Positions 57,785 through 64,000 of a stretch of DNA of 64,000 nt are shown in pieces (position 1 is the first letter of the stretch; each line of letters opens with the position of its first letter). Where the stretch lies: positions 104,474 to 168,473 of the forward strand of contig NZ_KB822605.1 in assembly GCF_000364625.1 (NCBI RefSeq), read 5' to 3'. A program made the translations under genes and the position numbers. Below the pieces are notes generated by a model. The model was given only the letters and a program-made list of their open reading frames with translations, did not search any database and was not told where the DNA came from. The stretch comes from Pseudomonas thermotolerans DSM 14292. GTDB taxonomy: Bacteria; Pseudomonadota; Gammaproteobacteria; Pseudomonadales; Pseudomonadaceae.

Positions 57785-58288
57785 CTACTCGGCCGCCCCC
57801 TGCTCGTGGGGCTGGAGGATAGGTACCAGGTAGACTGGTATCTCCGCCAGCTGCAGCAGGCGCTGAGCCGTTCGCCCCATGGGCACTTCCATGCGCAGGG
57901 TCTGGCTGTGGCTGCCGATCACTAGTAGATCGACCGCCAGACGCTTGGCCTCGGCCAGGATCACCTGTGGCGGGTCCCCCTGCAGAACGCGCACCGCGCG
58001 GATCAGCGTGACGTCCTCGCCGGTTTCGTCCAGTTCTTCGCGGAAGGTTTCCAGCACGCGCCGTTCAATGCTGGACATCACGGTGCTCAGCCCCTTGCTG
58101 CGAATCTCCTCGAGGGTGTCATGATCCAGATAGCTCTTCAGCACCGACTCGGCCAGCAGGCTGATCGGCTCCACGGCATGCACCACGTTGAGCGGGGCAC
58201 GGAAGGCCTGGGCCAGGGCCAGGGCATGCTGGAGCACGTAGGGGGCATACAAACCAAGGTCGGTCGCGTAGAGAATCGAACGGATCAT
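57785..58288 (-). CDS. Universal stress protein family (UspA-like)
   Basis: A 167-residue single Usp domain. The N-terminus MIRSILYATDLGLYAPYVLQ and the C-terminal GSHSQTLRMEVPMGRTAQRL, with a G-2x-G-9x-G(S/T)-like ATP-binding stretch, support the family. The start at 58288 follows GGGAGG; a start at 58315 is open but unlikely. It lies downstream of no operon partner, 118 bp from cysB, with its own likely promoter in 58289-58480, where I see no other gene. Confidence 0.87.
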   Translation of the reverse strand: MIRSILYATDLGLYAPYVLQHALALAQAFRAPLNVVHAVEPISLLAESVLKSYLDHDTLEEIRSKGLSTVMSSIERRVLETFREELDETGEDVTLIRAVRVLQGDPPQVILAEAKRLAVDLLVIGSHSQTLRMEVPMGRTAQRLLQLAEIPVYLVPILQPHEQGAAE

Positions 58289-58481
58289 GCACCCTCCCAT
58301 TCCTTGGCCTGTCAAGGACTCTGCGGCCGCATCGGAGCCCGTCGCTGCACGAGAGCAAGGGCCATAGGCGAAGTGCGCCCACCTGCCTCGGCGGGATCTG
58401 CGGACAGGACAGCCCGGAGTTAACGCGTCTTGTTTGAGCTTAGCAGCGCCCTGACAAGCGCAAGGACCGGCCGGCGGGCGC

Positions 58482-59387
58482 TCAAGGCAGGGGCTCGTTG
58501 CTCACCCCGTGCGGCACGTGGCCGGTGGCGACCCGCTCGCGAGCCTTCTCGCAGTGGCCCAACTGGTCGTCGAAGAATACGTCGGCACCGAACGCCTCGA
58601 GGATCGCCGACTTCTCCAGGCCACCGAGGAAGAAGGACTCGTCCAGGCGAATGTCCCACTCACGCAGGGTGCGAATCACCCGCTCGTGGGCCGGAGCCGA
58701 GCGAGCGGTGACCAGGGCCGTGCGGATCGGGCAGGTTTCGTCGGGGAATTCCTGCTGCAGGCGATTGAGCGCGGCGAGGAACGGCTTGAAAGGGCCGCCG
58801 TGGAGCAGTTCTCGAGCCGCCTGGCGCTCGTGGTCCTGGAAGGCGGCCAGCCCGCCCTTCTGGTAGACACGCTCGGCTTCGTCGGAGAACAGCACGGCAT
58901 CGCCGTCGAAGGCGATGCGTAACTCAGTACTGGCCGCCCGGCGCGCCCCGCCGGAAAGGATGGTCGCCGCGGCGAAGCCCGAACGCAGCGCGTTGCGCAC
59001 GTCCTCGGCGTGGGTGGAGAGGAACAGGTGGCAGCCGAAGGCCGCCAGGTAGGGATCCGGGCTGCGCCCGCCGACAAAGGCGGCGCGGGAGATGGCCAAC
59101 CCGTAGTGCTGGATCGAGTTGAAGGCGCGTAGGCCGGTATCCGCGCTGTTGCGCGACACCAGGATCACCTCGACGCGCGGCTCGCCGAGCAGTTGGTTGA
59201 GGCCGAGCAGCTTCTCCACCAGCGGGAAGGCATCGCCGGGGGCGAGGATCTCCTCCTCGTGCTCGATCTGGTACTGACGGTAGGCCTCCACCCCTTCGGT
59301 CTCGTAGACCCGATGGCTCTCCGTCAGGTCGAACAGTGCCCGCGAGGAAATCGCCAGCACCAGCTTGTCACCCAGCCCCTTTCCCAT
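58482..59387 (-). CDS. Cytosolic 5'-nucleotidase (PF06189-type)
   Basis: A 301-residue protein resembling cytosolic 5'-nucleotidase I. The signature AISSRALFDL is near the N-terminus, with IAFDGDAVLFSDEAERVY as the haloacid-dehalogenase-like catalytic aspartates and DVFFDDQLGHCE near the end. It should remove phosphate from nucleoside monophosphates. The start at 59387 gives MGKGLGDKLVLAISSRALFD; longer starts run into the neighbouring intergenic region. It lies 10 bp after the ketopantoate reductase on the same strand. Confidence 0.87.
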   Translation of the reverse strand: MGKGLGDKLVLAISSRALFDLTESHRVYETEGVEAYRQYQIEHEEEILAPGDAFPLVEKLLGLNQLLGEPRVEVILVSRNSADTGLRAFNSIQHYGLAISRAAFVGGRSPDPYLAAFGCHLFLSTHAEDVRNALRSGFAAATILSGGARRAASTELRIAFDGDAVLFSDEAERVYQKGGLAAFQDHERQAARELLHGGPFKPFLAALNRLQQEFPDETCPIRTALVTARSAPAHERVIRTLREWDIRLDESFFLGGLEKSAILEAFGADVFFDDQLGHCEKARERVATGHVPHGVSNEPLP

Positions 59388-59397
59388 GGTTTCAGCC

Positions 59398-60351
59398 TCA
59401 GCCCAGGTTGCGTTCTTCAAGGAAACGTAGCGTCCGGTACAGCATCTCCGTGCGCGGCATGGCACAGTCGGCACGGGCCGCCGCCTCCAGCGGCGCGGTG
59501 TAGATCGCCCGCAGCTCCATCGGCCGGCGCCGGGCGAAGTCGTGGTACATGCTCGGCAGGTAGTCTGGCATACGCTCGGTGGCAGCCAGCAGCTGCGCCG
59601 CGAAGCCTGCGGGAATCGCCTGTCCGCAGGCCTGCGCGCCCTGCACCACCTCGTCCATGATCGCCGCGATCAGCGCACGGTTCTCGCCCTGGGCCATCAG
59701 CGCCGCGGTGCCGGCATCGAGGAGCACCGACAGGCCGTTGTAGGGCACGTTCCAGACCAGCTTCTGCCAGCGCGCCTGTTCCAGGTTCGGCATCGCCTTC
59801 GAGTCGATGCCCGCGGCCCGGAACAGGCTCGCCCCTTCCTCGACGATCGCCAGGCGTTCCGCCTCGGCCGCCGGTCCGGAGTGATAGGCCAGATTCACCG
59901 TGCCCAGCGCCTGGTGCTCGATCACCCCAGGCGCGGTACGGTGCACGCAGATGTAGCAGAACCCGCCCAGCAAGTGCAGACCCTCCGACAGCAGCGGGCG
60001 CAGCTCGTCCTCCATGCCCAGGCCGTTCTGCATCAGCACCACCCGCGCCCGCGGCGCTGCAGCCTGGATGATCGCCGGGGCCAGCGCGGCGTTGCTGGTG
60101 GTCTTGGTACCCACCAGCAGCCAGTCGCAGGGCGGCATCTCGACGGCGGAACGGTAGACCCGCACTGGCTGCAGGGCCAGGGTGCCATGCACGACGCTAT
60201 TAAGAATCAGACCACGCTCGGCGACCGCGGCGAACTCACTGCGCAGCAGGAAATGCACCTCGAAACCGGCCCGCACCAGCAGCAGGCCGTAGAAGCCACC
60301 AATGGCACCGGTACCGATGATACCGATACGCGGACGCGGGGATGCGGACAT
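59398..60351 (-). CDS. Ketopantoate reductase family protein
   Basis: A 317-residue NAD(P)H-dependent 2-dehydropantoate 2-reductase-like enzyme. GIIGTGAIGGFYGLLL is the Rossmann motif, and LEQARWQKLVWNVPYNGLSV carries the catalytic lysine/asparagine. KTTSNAALAP matches the nicotinamide region. It may act in pantothenate synthesis (panE); several paralogues exist in Pseudomonas, so I do not assign the symbol. It overlaps no neighbour but touches the thioredoxin-like gene end to end. Confidence 0.85.
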   Translation of the reverse strand: MSASPRPRIGIIGTGAIGGFYGLLLVRAGFEVHFLLRSEFAAVAERGLILNSVVHGTLALQPVRVYRSAVEMPPCDWLLVGTKTTSNAALAPAIIQAAAPRARVVLMQNGLGMEDELRPLLSEGLHLLGGFCYICVHRTAPGVIEHQALGTVNLAYHSGPAAEAERLAIVEEGASLFRAAGIDSKAMPNLEQARWQKLVWNVPYNGLSVLLDAGTAALMAQGENRALIAAIMDEVVQGAQACGQAIPAGFAAQLLAATERMPDYLPSMYHDFARRRPMELRAIYTAPLEAAARADCAMPRTEMLYRTLRFLEERNLG

Positions 60352-60735
60352 TCAGGGAAGCTCCTCTTCAGGCCCATTCAGGGCCGATGCAATGGCAGCG
60401 GACAATCCGGTCGACTCCAGACACGCCTGCAGGGCTCCGAGGAACCGGCCATCACGCACCAGGAACAGGGCCGGCAGATGGAACACAGCATAGCGCTCGA
60501 CCAGTCCGCCATTGCGGCCGGCATCGATCCAGCACAGCCGGTCTATCGGCAGTTCCAGGGTCGGTAGCTGGCGCCTGGCCCAGCGACAGGCAGCACAACC
60601 GGCGCTGGTGAAGATCACCAGAGAGATCCCCGGCAGCTCCAGCAGACATCGATCGGCGTCCAGATCGGTGAGCTCCAGCTCGGCCACTATACTGTTCAAG
60701 GCGCTATCCAATTGCCATCCCCCGGAGCCGGTCAT
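60352..60735 (-). CDS. Small thioredoxin-fold protein
   Basis: A 127-residue protein with a CxxC redox pair in TSAGCAACRWARRQLP and the cis-proline-like FHLPALFLVRDG. It lacks the classic WCGPC but fits the thioredoxin fold. No signal peptide is apparent, so it is probably cytosolic. Its start is two bases from the start of the divergent PilZ gene, so one of the two may begin further inside. Function unknown; it may be cotranscribed with the ketopantoate reductase. Confidence 0.75.
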   Translation of the reverse strand: MTGSGGWQLDSALNSIVAELELTDLDADRCLLELPGISLVIFTSAGCAACRWARRQLPTLELPIDRLCWIDAGRNGGLVERYAVFHLPALFLVRDGRFLGALQACLESTGLSAAIASALNGPEEELP

Positions 60736-60737
60736 CG

Positions 60738-61150
60738 ATGCGTCAGTACATGCGTCATCCCAGTGAGCTGCCGGTCGAGCTGGCCGAGCGCGAACAACGC
60801 TTTCTCCCCAAGATGCGGCTGCACAATATCAGCCTGGGCGGCGTGGCCTGCAACTCGAACCGGGCCTTCCGCCGCGGCCCCCCATCGAACTGCGCATTCC
60901 CGTGCTCGGCGAGACGGCGCGTTGCAAGGGCGTGGTCGCCTGGTGTCGCAAGCAGGCCGATGACTACCTGATCGGCATCGCCTTCCTCGACGCTGAATCG
61001 CTGTTCCGCGCGCGGATGGTCGAGCAGGTCTGCCAGATCGAGCGCTACCGACAGCAGTGCGAGCAGCAGGCCGGGCACTCCCTGGCGGTGGAGGACGTCG
61101 CCCGCCAATGGGTCGAGCGCTATGCCGCGGACTTCCCGCAACCGGGCTGA
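60738..61150 (+). pseudogene. PilZ-domain protein, frameshifted
   Basis: The first frame has the c-di-GMP-binding signature RQYMR (RxxxR) and NISLGG (D/NxSxxG), then breaks at a run of six C at 60878-60883. The next frame continues VLGETARCKGVVAWCRKQAD and runs to a stop at 61150. Adding one C restores a continuous protein of about 137 residues (RRGPPIELRIPV across the joint). It is either a sequencing/assembly error or a recent inactivation. PilZ proteins are c-di-GMP receptors. Confidence 0.85.
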
Positions 61151-61304
61151 AGCCGGCATTCGGCCAGAGGCAGGACTTTCGCCCCATTGTCGAAGCGCCC
61201 CGTACGCGCTAAGGTGCGATCCCCTGTCACGCCCTTGACGCTAACCCCCTCGGGGAAATGGCTCAGTGGCGGACCCCGTGAACTCTGAGCTGATGAATTG
61301 CACG

Positions 61305-62381
61305 ATGGCTGATTTACCGATCGACGATCTCAACGTCGCCTCCAACGAGACCCTGATCACTCCCGATCAGCTCAAGCGCGACCTTCCCCTGACCGAAGCC
61401 GCCCAGCGCACCGTCTCCTCCGGTCGCCAGGTGATCCGTGACATCCTCGACGGTAAGGATCACCGCCTGTTCCTGGTGATCGGCCCCTGCTCGATCCATG
61501 ACATCAAGGCCGCCCACGAATACGCCGAGCGCCTGAAGGCGCTGGCCGACGAAGTCTCCGATACCCTCTACCTGGTGATGCGCGTGTACTTCGAAAAACC
61601 GCGCACCACCGTGGGCTGGAAGGGTCTGATCAACGACCCCTACCTGGACGACTCCTTCAAGATCGAGGATGGTCTGCGCATCGGCCGTAAGCTGCTGCTG
61701 GATCTCGCCGAAATGGGCCTGCCGACCGCCACCGAGGCGCTCGATCCCATCTCCCCGCAGTACCTGCAGGACCTGATCAGTTGGTCGGCCATCGGCGCGC
61801 GCACCACCGAATCCCAGACCCACCGCGAGATGGCCTCCGGCCTGTCCTCCGCCGTGGGCTTCAAGAACGGTACCGACGGCAGCCTGACAGTAGCCATCAA
61901 CGCCCTGCAGTCGGTGTCCCGGCCGCACCGATTCCTCGGCATCAACCAGCAGGGCGGCGTGTCCATCGTCACCACCAAGGGCAACGCCTACGGCCACGTG
62001 GTGCTCCGCGGCGGCAACGGCAAGCCGAACTACGACTCGGTAAGCGTGGCGCTCTGCGAGCAGGAACTGGTCAAAGCCGGCATCCGTCCGAACATCATGA
62101 TCGACTGCAGCCACGCCAACTCCAACAAGGATCCGGCCCTGCAGCCGCTGGTGATGGACAACGTCGCCAACCAGATCCTCGAGGGCAACACCTCGATCAT
62201 CGGCCTGATGGTGGAAAGTCACCTCGGCTGGGGCAACCAGCCCATTCCGAAGGATCTCTGCCAGCTCAAGTACGGGGTCTCCATCACCGACGCCTGCATC
62301 GACTGGGACACCACCGACAAGAGCGTGCGCGCCATGCACGCCAAGCTCAAAGAGGTGCTGCCCAAGAGGTCGCGCAACTGA
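61305..62381 (+). CDS. aroF: 3-deoxy-7-phosphoheptulonate (DAHP) synthase, type I-alpha
   Basis: A 358-residue enzyme of the shikimate pathway that joins phosphoenolpyruvate and erythrose 4-phosphate. Visible are VIGPCSIHD, RVYFEKPRTTVGWKGLINDP, SWSAIGARTTESQTHREMAS, the metal ligands in MIDCSHANSNKD, and VSITDACIDW. It is closer to E. coli AroF than AroG in EALDPISPQYL, but which amino acid inhibits it cannot be read safely. ATG 61305 is chosen (MADLPIDDLNVASNE); 61293 is possible. No attenuator is visible upstream. Confidence 0.9.
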   Translation: MADLPIDDLNVASNETLITPDQLKRDLPLTEAAQRTVSSGRQVIRDILDGKDHRLFLVIGPCSIHDIKAAHEYAERLKALADEVSDTLYLVMRVYFEKPRTTVGWKGLINDPYLDDSFKIEDGLRIGRKLLLDLAEMGLPTATEALDPISPQYLQDLISWSAIGARTTESQTHREMASGLSSAVGFKNGTDGSLTVAINALQSVSRPHRFLGINQQGGVSIVTTKGNAYGHVVLRGGNGKPNYDSVSVALCEQELVKAGIRPNIMIDCSHANSNKDPALQPLVMDNVANQILEGNTSIIGLMVESHLGWGNQPIPKDLCQLKYGVSITDACIDWDTTDKSVRAMHAKLKEVLPKRSRN

Positions 62382-62397
62382 TCGGAGCAAAGACGAA

Positions 62398-62428
62398 AAC
62401 GCCGGGCACTGCCCGGCGTTCTTTTTTT
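62398..62428. terminator. Terminator between aroF and the GNAT gene
   Basis: AACGCCGGGC / GCCCGGCGTT stem with a 3-base loop followed by C and seven T, 16 bp after the aroF stop. It is bounded by AAAA on the left, so it can serve both convergent genes. Confidence 0.9.
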
Positions 62429-62438
62429 CAGGAGAACC

Positions 62439-62720
62439 TCAGCCCTTGGCTTCCTGCTGTCGGCGACGCTCCATGTAGCGCTCGACGTAGGAGCAGGATG
62501 GGATGACCGTGTAGCCCATGCGGTCCGCGTAGGCCAGTGCCTCCTCGGTCAGCGCCGCGGCGATGCCGCGCCCGCGCAGGGAAGTCGGCACGAAGGTGCG
62601 GTAGATGTCCAGAGTCTGCTGTCCCAGATCCATGTAGGCCAGGTACGCTCGATCGCCATCCACGACGGCTTCGAACCGGTGACCGGCCTTATCATGGTTG
62701 ATCGACAACACCTCGCTCAT
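62439..62720 (-). CDS. Small GNAT-family N-acetyltransferase
   Basis: A 93-residue protein of the short GNAT-like family (PF14542 type). It has YLAYMDLGQQTLDIYRTFVP and the acetyl-CoA-binding LRGRGIAAALTEEALAYA, and ends with PSCSYVERYMERRRQ. The ATG at 62720 has AAGGAG seven bases upstream; the frame also opens at a GTG just before it. Substrate unknown. It is the last intact gene before the IS debris and attachment site. Confidence 0.88.
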   Translation of the reverse strand: MSEVLSINHDKAGHRFEAVVDGDRAYLAYMDLGQQTLDIYRTFVPTSLRGRGIAAALTEEALAYADRMGYTVIPSCSYVERYMERRRQQEAKG

Positions 62721-62723
62721 CAC

Positions 62724-62869
62724 CCTACTCCTTACTGGGTCTAAAGACCCTCACCTTATCAATCTTTTCCACCCGGAGAAACATCTCCGCGGCACCCGTG
62801 CCGAATTGGACAGTCAGATGGGCCATTCCGTTCTCCACCTCATGGTCTTCGGCCGAGCAGTAAAACGGC
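62724..62869 (+). other. Unassigned DNA between GNAT and the ISL3 remnant
   Basis: 146 bp with no convincing gene. An open frame here has no recognisable motif until it enters the ISL3 homology near 62870. It probably contains the promoter of the minus-strand GNAT gene and decayed IS sequence. Confidence 0.5.
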
Positions 62870-63305
62870 ATTGCCCTCAGACCGAGGTGGTATACAACCA
62901 TGTTTCACATAGTAGCGCAGGTTGATCGACCTGATCCCGGTCGACCAGGTCAACCTCCAGCGCGAAAACAAACCAGCGAGCAAGATGGTCAAGCAAAGCT
63001 TGCCGACTGCTGCTGCGCAACCGCCCCCAAGGATAGACGCCGTACAGTCGTAGGAGCTGCTCGCGGCCAACCAGCCACTGGCACAGCCTACGTTCTCAAG
63101 GATGCGCCAAAGGAAATCTGGTACGCCTCAGCGTGCAGGAGGGCTGGCGGGCCTGGCTGCGGCACGCCCGGAACGGCGGCCTAGCACCACTACAACGCCC
63201 CCGCACGCCAGCCTCCTTGAAGGCGTGAACAACCGCATCAAGGTGATCAAACGCAGACTTCCAAGCCCAGCTCTACTTCTTCCCGGAAATCAAGGCCCCT
63301 TCCCC
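62870..63305 (+). pseudogene. ISL3-family transposase remnant (C-terminal half, frameshifted)
   Basis: Pieces in three frames follow the transposase in order: VKRHCPQTEVVY with the second DDE aspartate changed to Asn, FHIVAQ, IDLIPVDQVNLQRENK, ELLAANQPLATAYVLKD, KEIWYAS, a WRAWLRHARNGG-like stretch, SLLEGVNNRIKVIKRR with the catalytic Glu, and QLYFFPEIKA. At least four frame changes and an internal deletion show it is long dead. It overlaps only slightly, in transposase coordinates, the other remnant at 32.0-32.5 kb. Confidence 0.8.
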
Positions 63306-63322
63306 GAAGGGCGCCGAAATGA

Positions 63323-63358
63323 AAAAAGTCCAGCCACTGCTAAGTGGCTGGACTTTTT
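63323..63358. terminator. Strong bidirectional terminator 3' of the tRNA-Pro fragment
   Basis: AAAAAGTCCAGCCACT / AGTGGCTGGACTTTTT is a perfect 16-bp stem with a GCTA loop, T tracts on both strands. It begins 7 bp beyond the CCA end of the minus-strand tRNA fragment, so it is the original terminator of that tRNA gene. Confidence 0.92.
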
Positions 63359-63364
63359 AGGTTT

Positions 63365-63411
63365 TGGTCGGGACGGAGTGATTCGAACACTCGACCCCTT
63401 GCACCCCATGC
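63365..63411 (-). tRNA. 3' half of tRNA-Pro(GGG), truncated (attachment site)
   Basis: On the minus strand: the anticodon loop ATGGGGT (anticodon GGG), stem strand GCAAG, variable GGGTC, T-arm GAGTG-TTCGAAT-CACTC with a perfect stem, acceptor strand CGTCCCG, discriminator A and encoded CCA. The D-arm, 5' acceptor strand and most of the 5' anticodon stem are absent: upstream sequence diverges after GC. This cannot fold into a functional tRNA. It is the usual 3'-end duplicate left by tRNA-targeting integrases, with a terminator still beside it. Confidence 0.88.
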
Positions 63412-63598
63412 GCTTATTTAGTGGATTCCCATAGATCCTATCGGACACTACTAGACAGGCTTAAGCCTAGTAAATACGGGGCTTACAGGCTAATCTTGCA
63501 TCCAACAGCGTCCAATACCGTCCACCACCAGCTATGCAATTCGGTGGCACAAAAGTGGCACAAAATTCGGGCGCGAGGAATTGTACTAGGGGTAGAGA
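63412..63598 (+). other. Attachment-site arm region between tRNA fragment and integrase start
   Basis: 187 bp without a supported gene. It contains the tandem 11-bp repeats at 63544-63565, the palindrome AGGCTTAAGCCT near 63457 and short GTCCAATA / GTCCA repeats near 63505-63525. This fits integrase arm-site DNA of an attP. A 65-codon open frame (63421-63618) has no recognisable features and is not called. Confidence 0.6.
63544..63565 (+). repeat. Tandem 11-bp direct repeat, probable integrase arm-type sites
   Basis: GTGGCACAAAA occurs twice head to tail (63544-63554 and 63555-63565), 34 bp before the integrase start. Tandem short repeats next to the att core and int gene are typical of arm-type integrase binding sites. 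Confidence 0.65.
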
Positions 63599-63626
63599 GT
63601 GTCCAAGGTAACGATTAAGCAATTAG
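63599..63626 (+). pseudogene. 5' end of a tyrosine-type integrase, interrupted by an IS
   Basis: GTG at 63599, with AGGGGT six bases upstream, opens a frame reading VSKVTIKQL before it runs into the IS5 end at 63627. The N-terminus (M/V)(S/G)KVTIKQL is one I associate with tRNA-targeting phage-type integrases of Pseudomonas. Its place beside a tRNA 3' fragment and tandem repeats supports this. Only nine codons remain, so the family call is tentative. Confidence 0.55.
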
Positions 63627-64000
63627 GGAAGGTCTGAAGTAGCCCTGTATTTCCGGTCGACTTCAGCCCTCGCTGCTTTTGAAAGCGGGCCGTCGATCAA
63701 AAACCGGCCAGATAGCCCACTCATTTCTCCTTTTTTGGCCGCCGCGAGCACCTCGCAGCAGCCATTTTCCGCATTACAGGCGCACCTCTCCTGCGGTAGT
63801 CAGCAAATGTCGGCGCGCCATCCATAGGTTCGACAGCGCGAACAGCGTCACCAGCTGAGCGGTGTTCTTGGCCAGGCCACGGAAGCGCACCTTCACGTAA
63901 CCGAACTGGCGCTTGATCACTCGAAACGGGTGCTCGACCTTCGCTCGCACTTGTGCCTTGGCCTTCTCGATCTTGCGCTTGGCTTTGTACAGGGCGCTGC
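63627..64000 (-). mobile_element. IS5-family insertion sequence (left part, runs out of window)
   Basis: The element begins with GGAAGGTCTGAAG, the IS5-like terminal inverted repeat, directly after TTAG (63623-63626), which fits the YTAR target preference of this family. It contains the 3' end of a transposase on the minus strand. The other end and the second target copy lie beyond the window. Confidence 0.8.
63774..64000 (-). CDS. IS5-family transposase, C-terminal part (truncated by window end)
   Basis: The last 75 codons of a DDE transposase: [20 protein letters not shown] with the catalytic glutamate (VEHPF), then [20 protein letters not shown] and [15 protein letters not shown] before the stop. 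This C-terminus is typical of IS5-group elements common in Pseudomonas. The frame is undamaged as far as visible, so the IS may be active. Confidence 0.88.
   Translation of the reverse strand, partial: SALYKAKRKIEKAKAQVRAKVEHPFRVIKRQFGYVKVRFRGLAKNTAQLVTLFALSNLWMARRHLLTTAGEVRL

Noticed and set aside
61151..61304. Attenuator or T-box leader for DAHP synthase
   Set aside because: No leader peptide rich in Trp, Tyr or Phe codons and no terminator/antiterminator pair are visible.
62900..63434. Several short open frames near 63 kb as separate genes
   Set aside because: They are frameshifted pieces of one ISL3 transposase and of the tRNA fragment.
63421..63618. 65-codon plus-strand open frame in the attachment region
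   Set aside because: No motif, poor start context, and it overlaps the repeats and the better-supported integrase start in another frame.

Overview
The window is GC-rich chromosomal DNA from a Pseudomonas, most likely of the lineage around P. aeruginosa. Nearly every gene has a recognisable Pseudomonas orthologue, and long blocks keep the PAO1 gene order as I remember it: tus-cysG-serS-crcB-rarA-lolA-ftsK-trxB-aat-bpt-infA-clpA-clpS-cspD, then nuoA-N followed by transporter-tlpQ-bqsS-bqsR-PepSY-PepSY-patatin-queD. It is not P. aeruginosa itself, because the blocks are joined differently and insertion-sequence debris lies at two junctions.

Layout. 1-6.2 kb: a compact valine/isobutyrate catabolic operon (acyl-CoA synthetase end, mmsA, enoyl-CoA hydratase, mmsB, 3-hydroxyisobutyryl-CoA hydrolase, acyl-CoA dehydrogenase). 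6.2-7.2 kb: dusA. 7.3-15.6 kb: a complete mexS / mexT-mexE-mexF-oprN multidrug efflux locus, with mexT in the uninterrupted, functional-type form. 15.7-18.1 kb: tusDCB-tusE-ybiB sulfur-relay operon for tRNA 2-thiouridine. 18.1-25.7 kb: minus-strand housekeeping genes (cysG, serS, crcB, rarA, lolA, ftsK). 25.9-32 kb: trxB and a cluster holding the bacterial N-degron machinery (aat, bpt, clpA, clpS) around infA, then cspD.

32.0-32.9 kb: a decayed ISL3-family transposase, a 16-C homopolymer and AT-richer DNA. This sits exactly where PAO1 carries icd, idh and about a dozen other genes, so it marks a rearrangement. 32.9-47.8 kb: the whole respiratory complex I operon nuoA-N (nuoC and nuoD fused). 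47.9-51.6 kb: a NhaC-like transporter divergent from a TlpQ-type chemoreceptor. 51.7-58.3 kb: FMN reductase, a BqsRS-type two-component system with two tandem PepSY proteins, a patatin-like lipase, queD, cysB and a universal stress protein. 58.5-62.7 kb: a 5'-nucleotidase, ketopantoate reductase, a thioredoxin-like protein, a frameshifted PilZ gene, DAHP synthase and a small GNAT.

62.7-64 kb is the most unusual part: a second ISL3 transposase remnant, a strong bidirectional terminator, then the 3' half of a tRNA-Pro(GGG) gene (minus strand) followed by two tandem 11-bp repeats and the first nine codons of what looks like a tyrosine integrase. That reading frame is cut by an IS5-family element at a TTAG target. 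I read this as the attachment-site end of an integrative element (extending right, out of the window) whose integrase was broken by the IS. No CRISPR array, rRNA or intact tRNA gene is visible, and no clearly novel defence or biosynthetic system was found.
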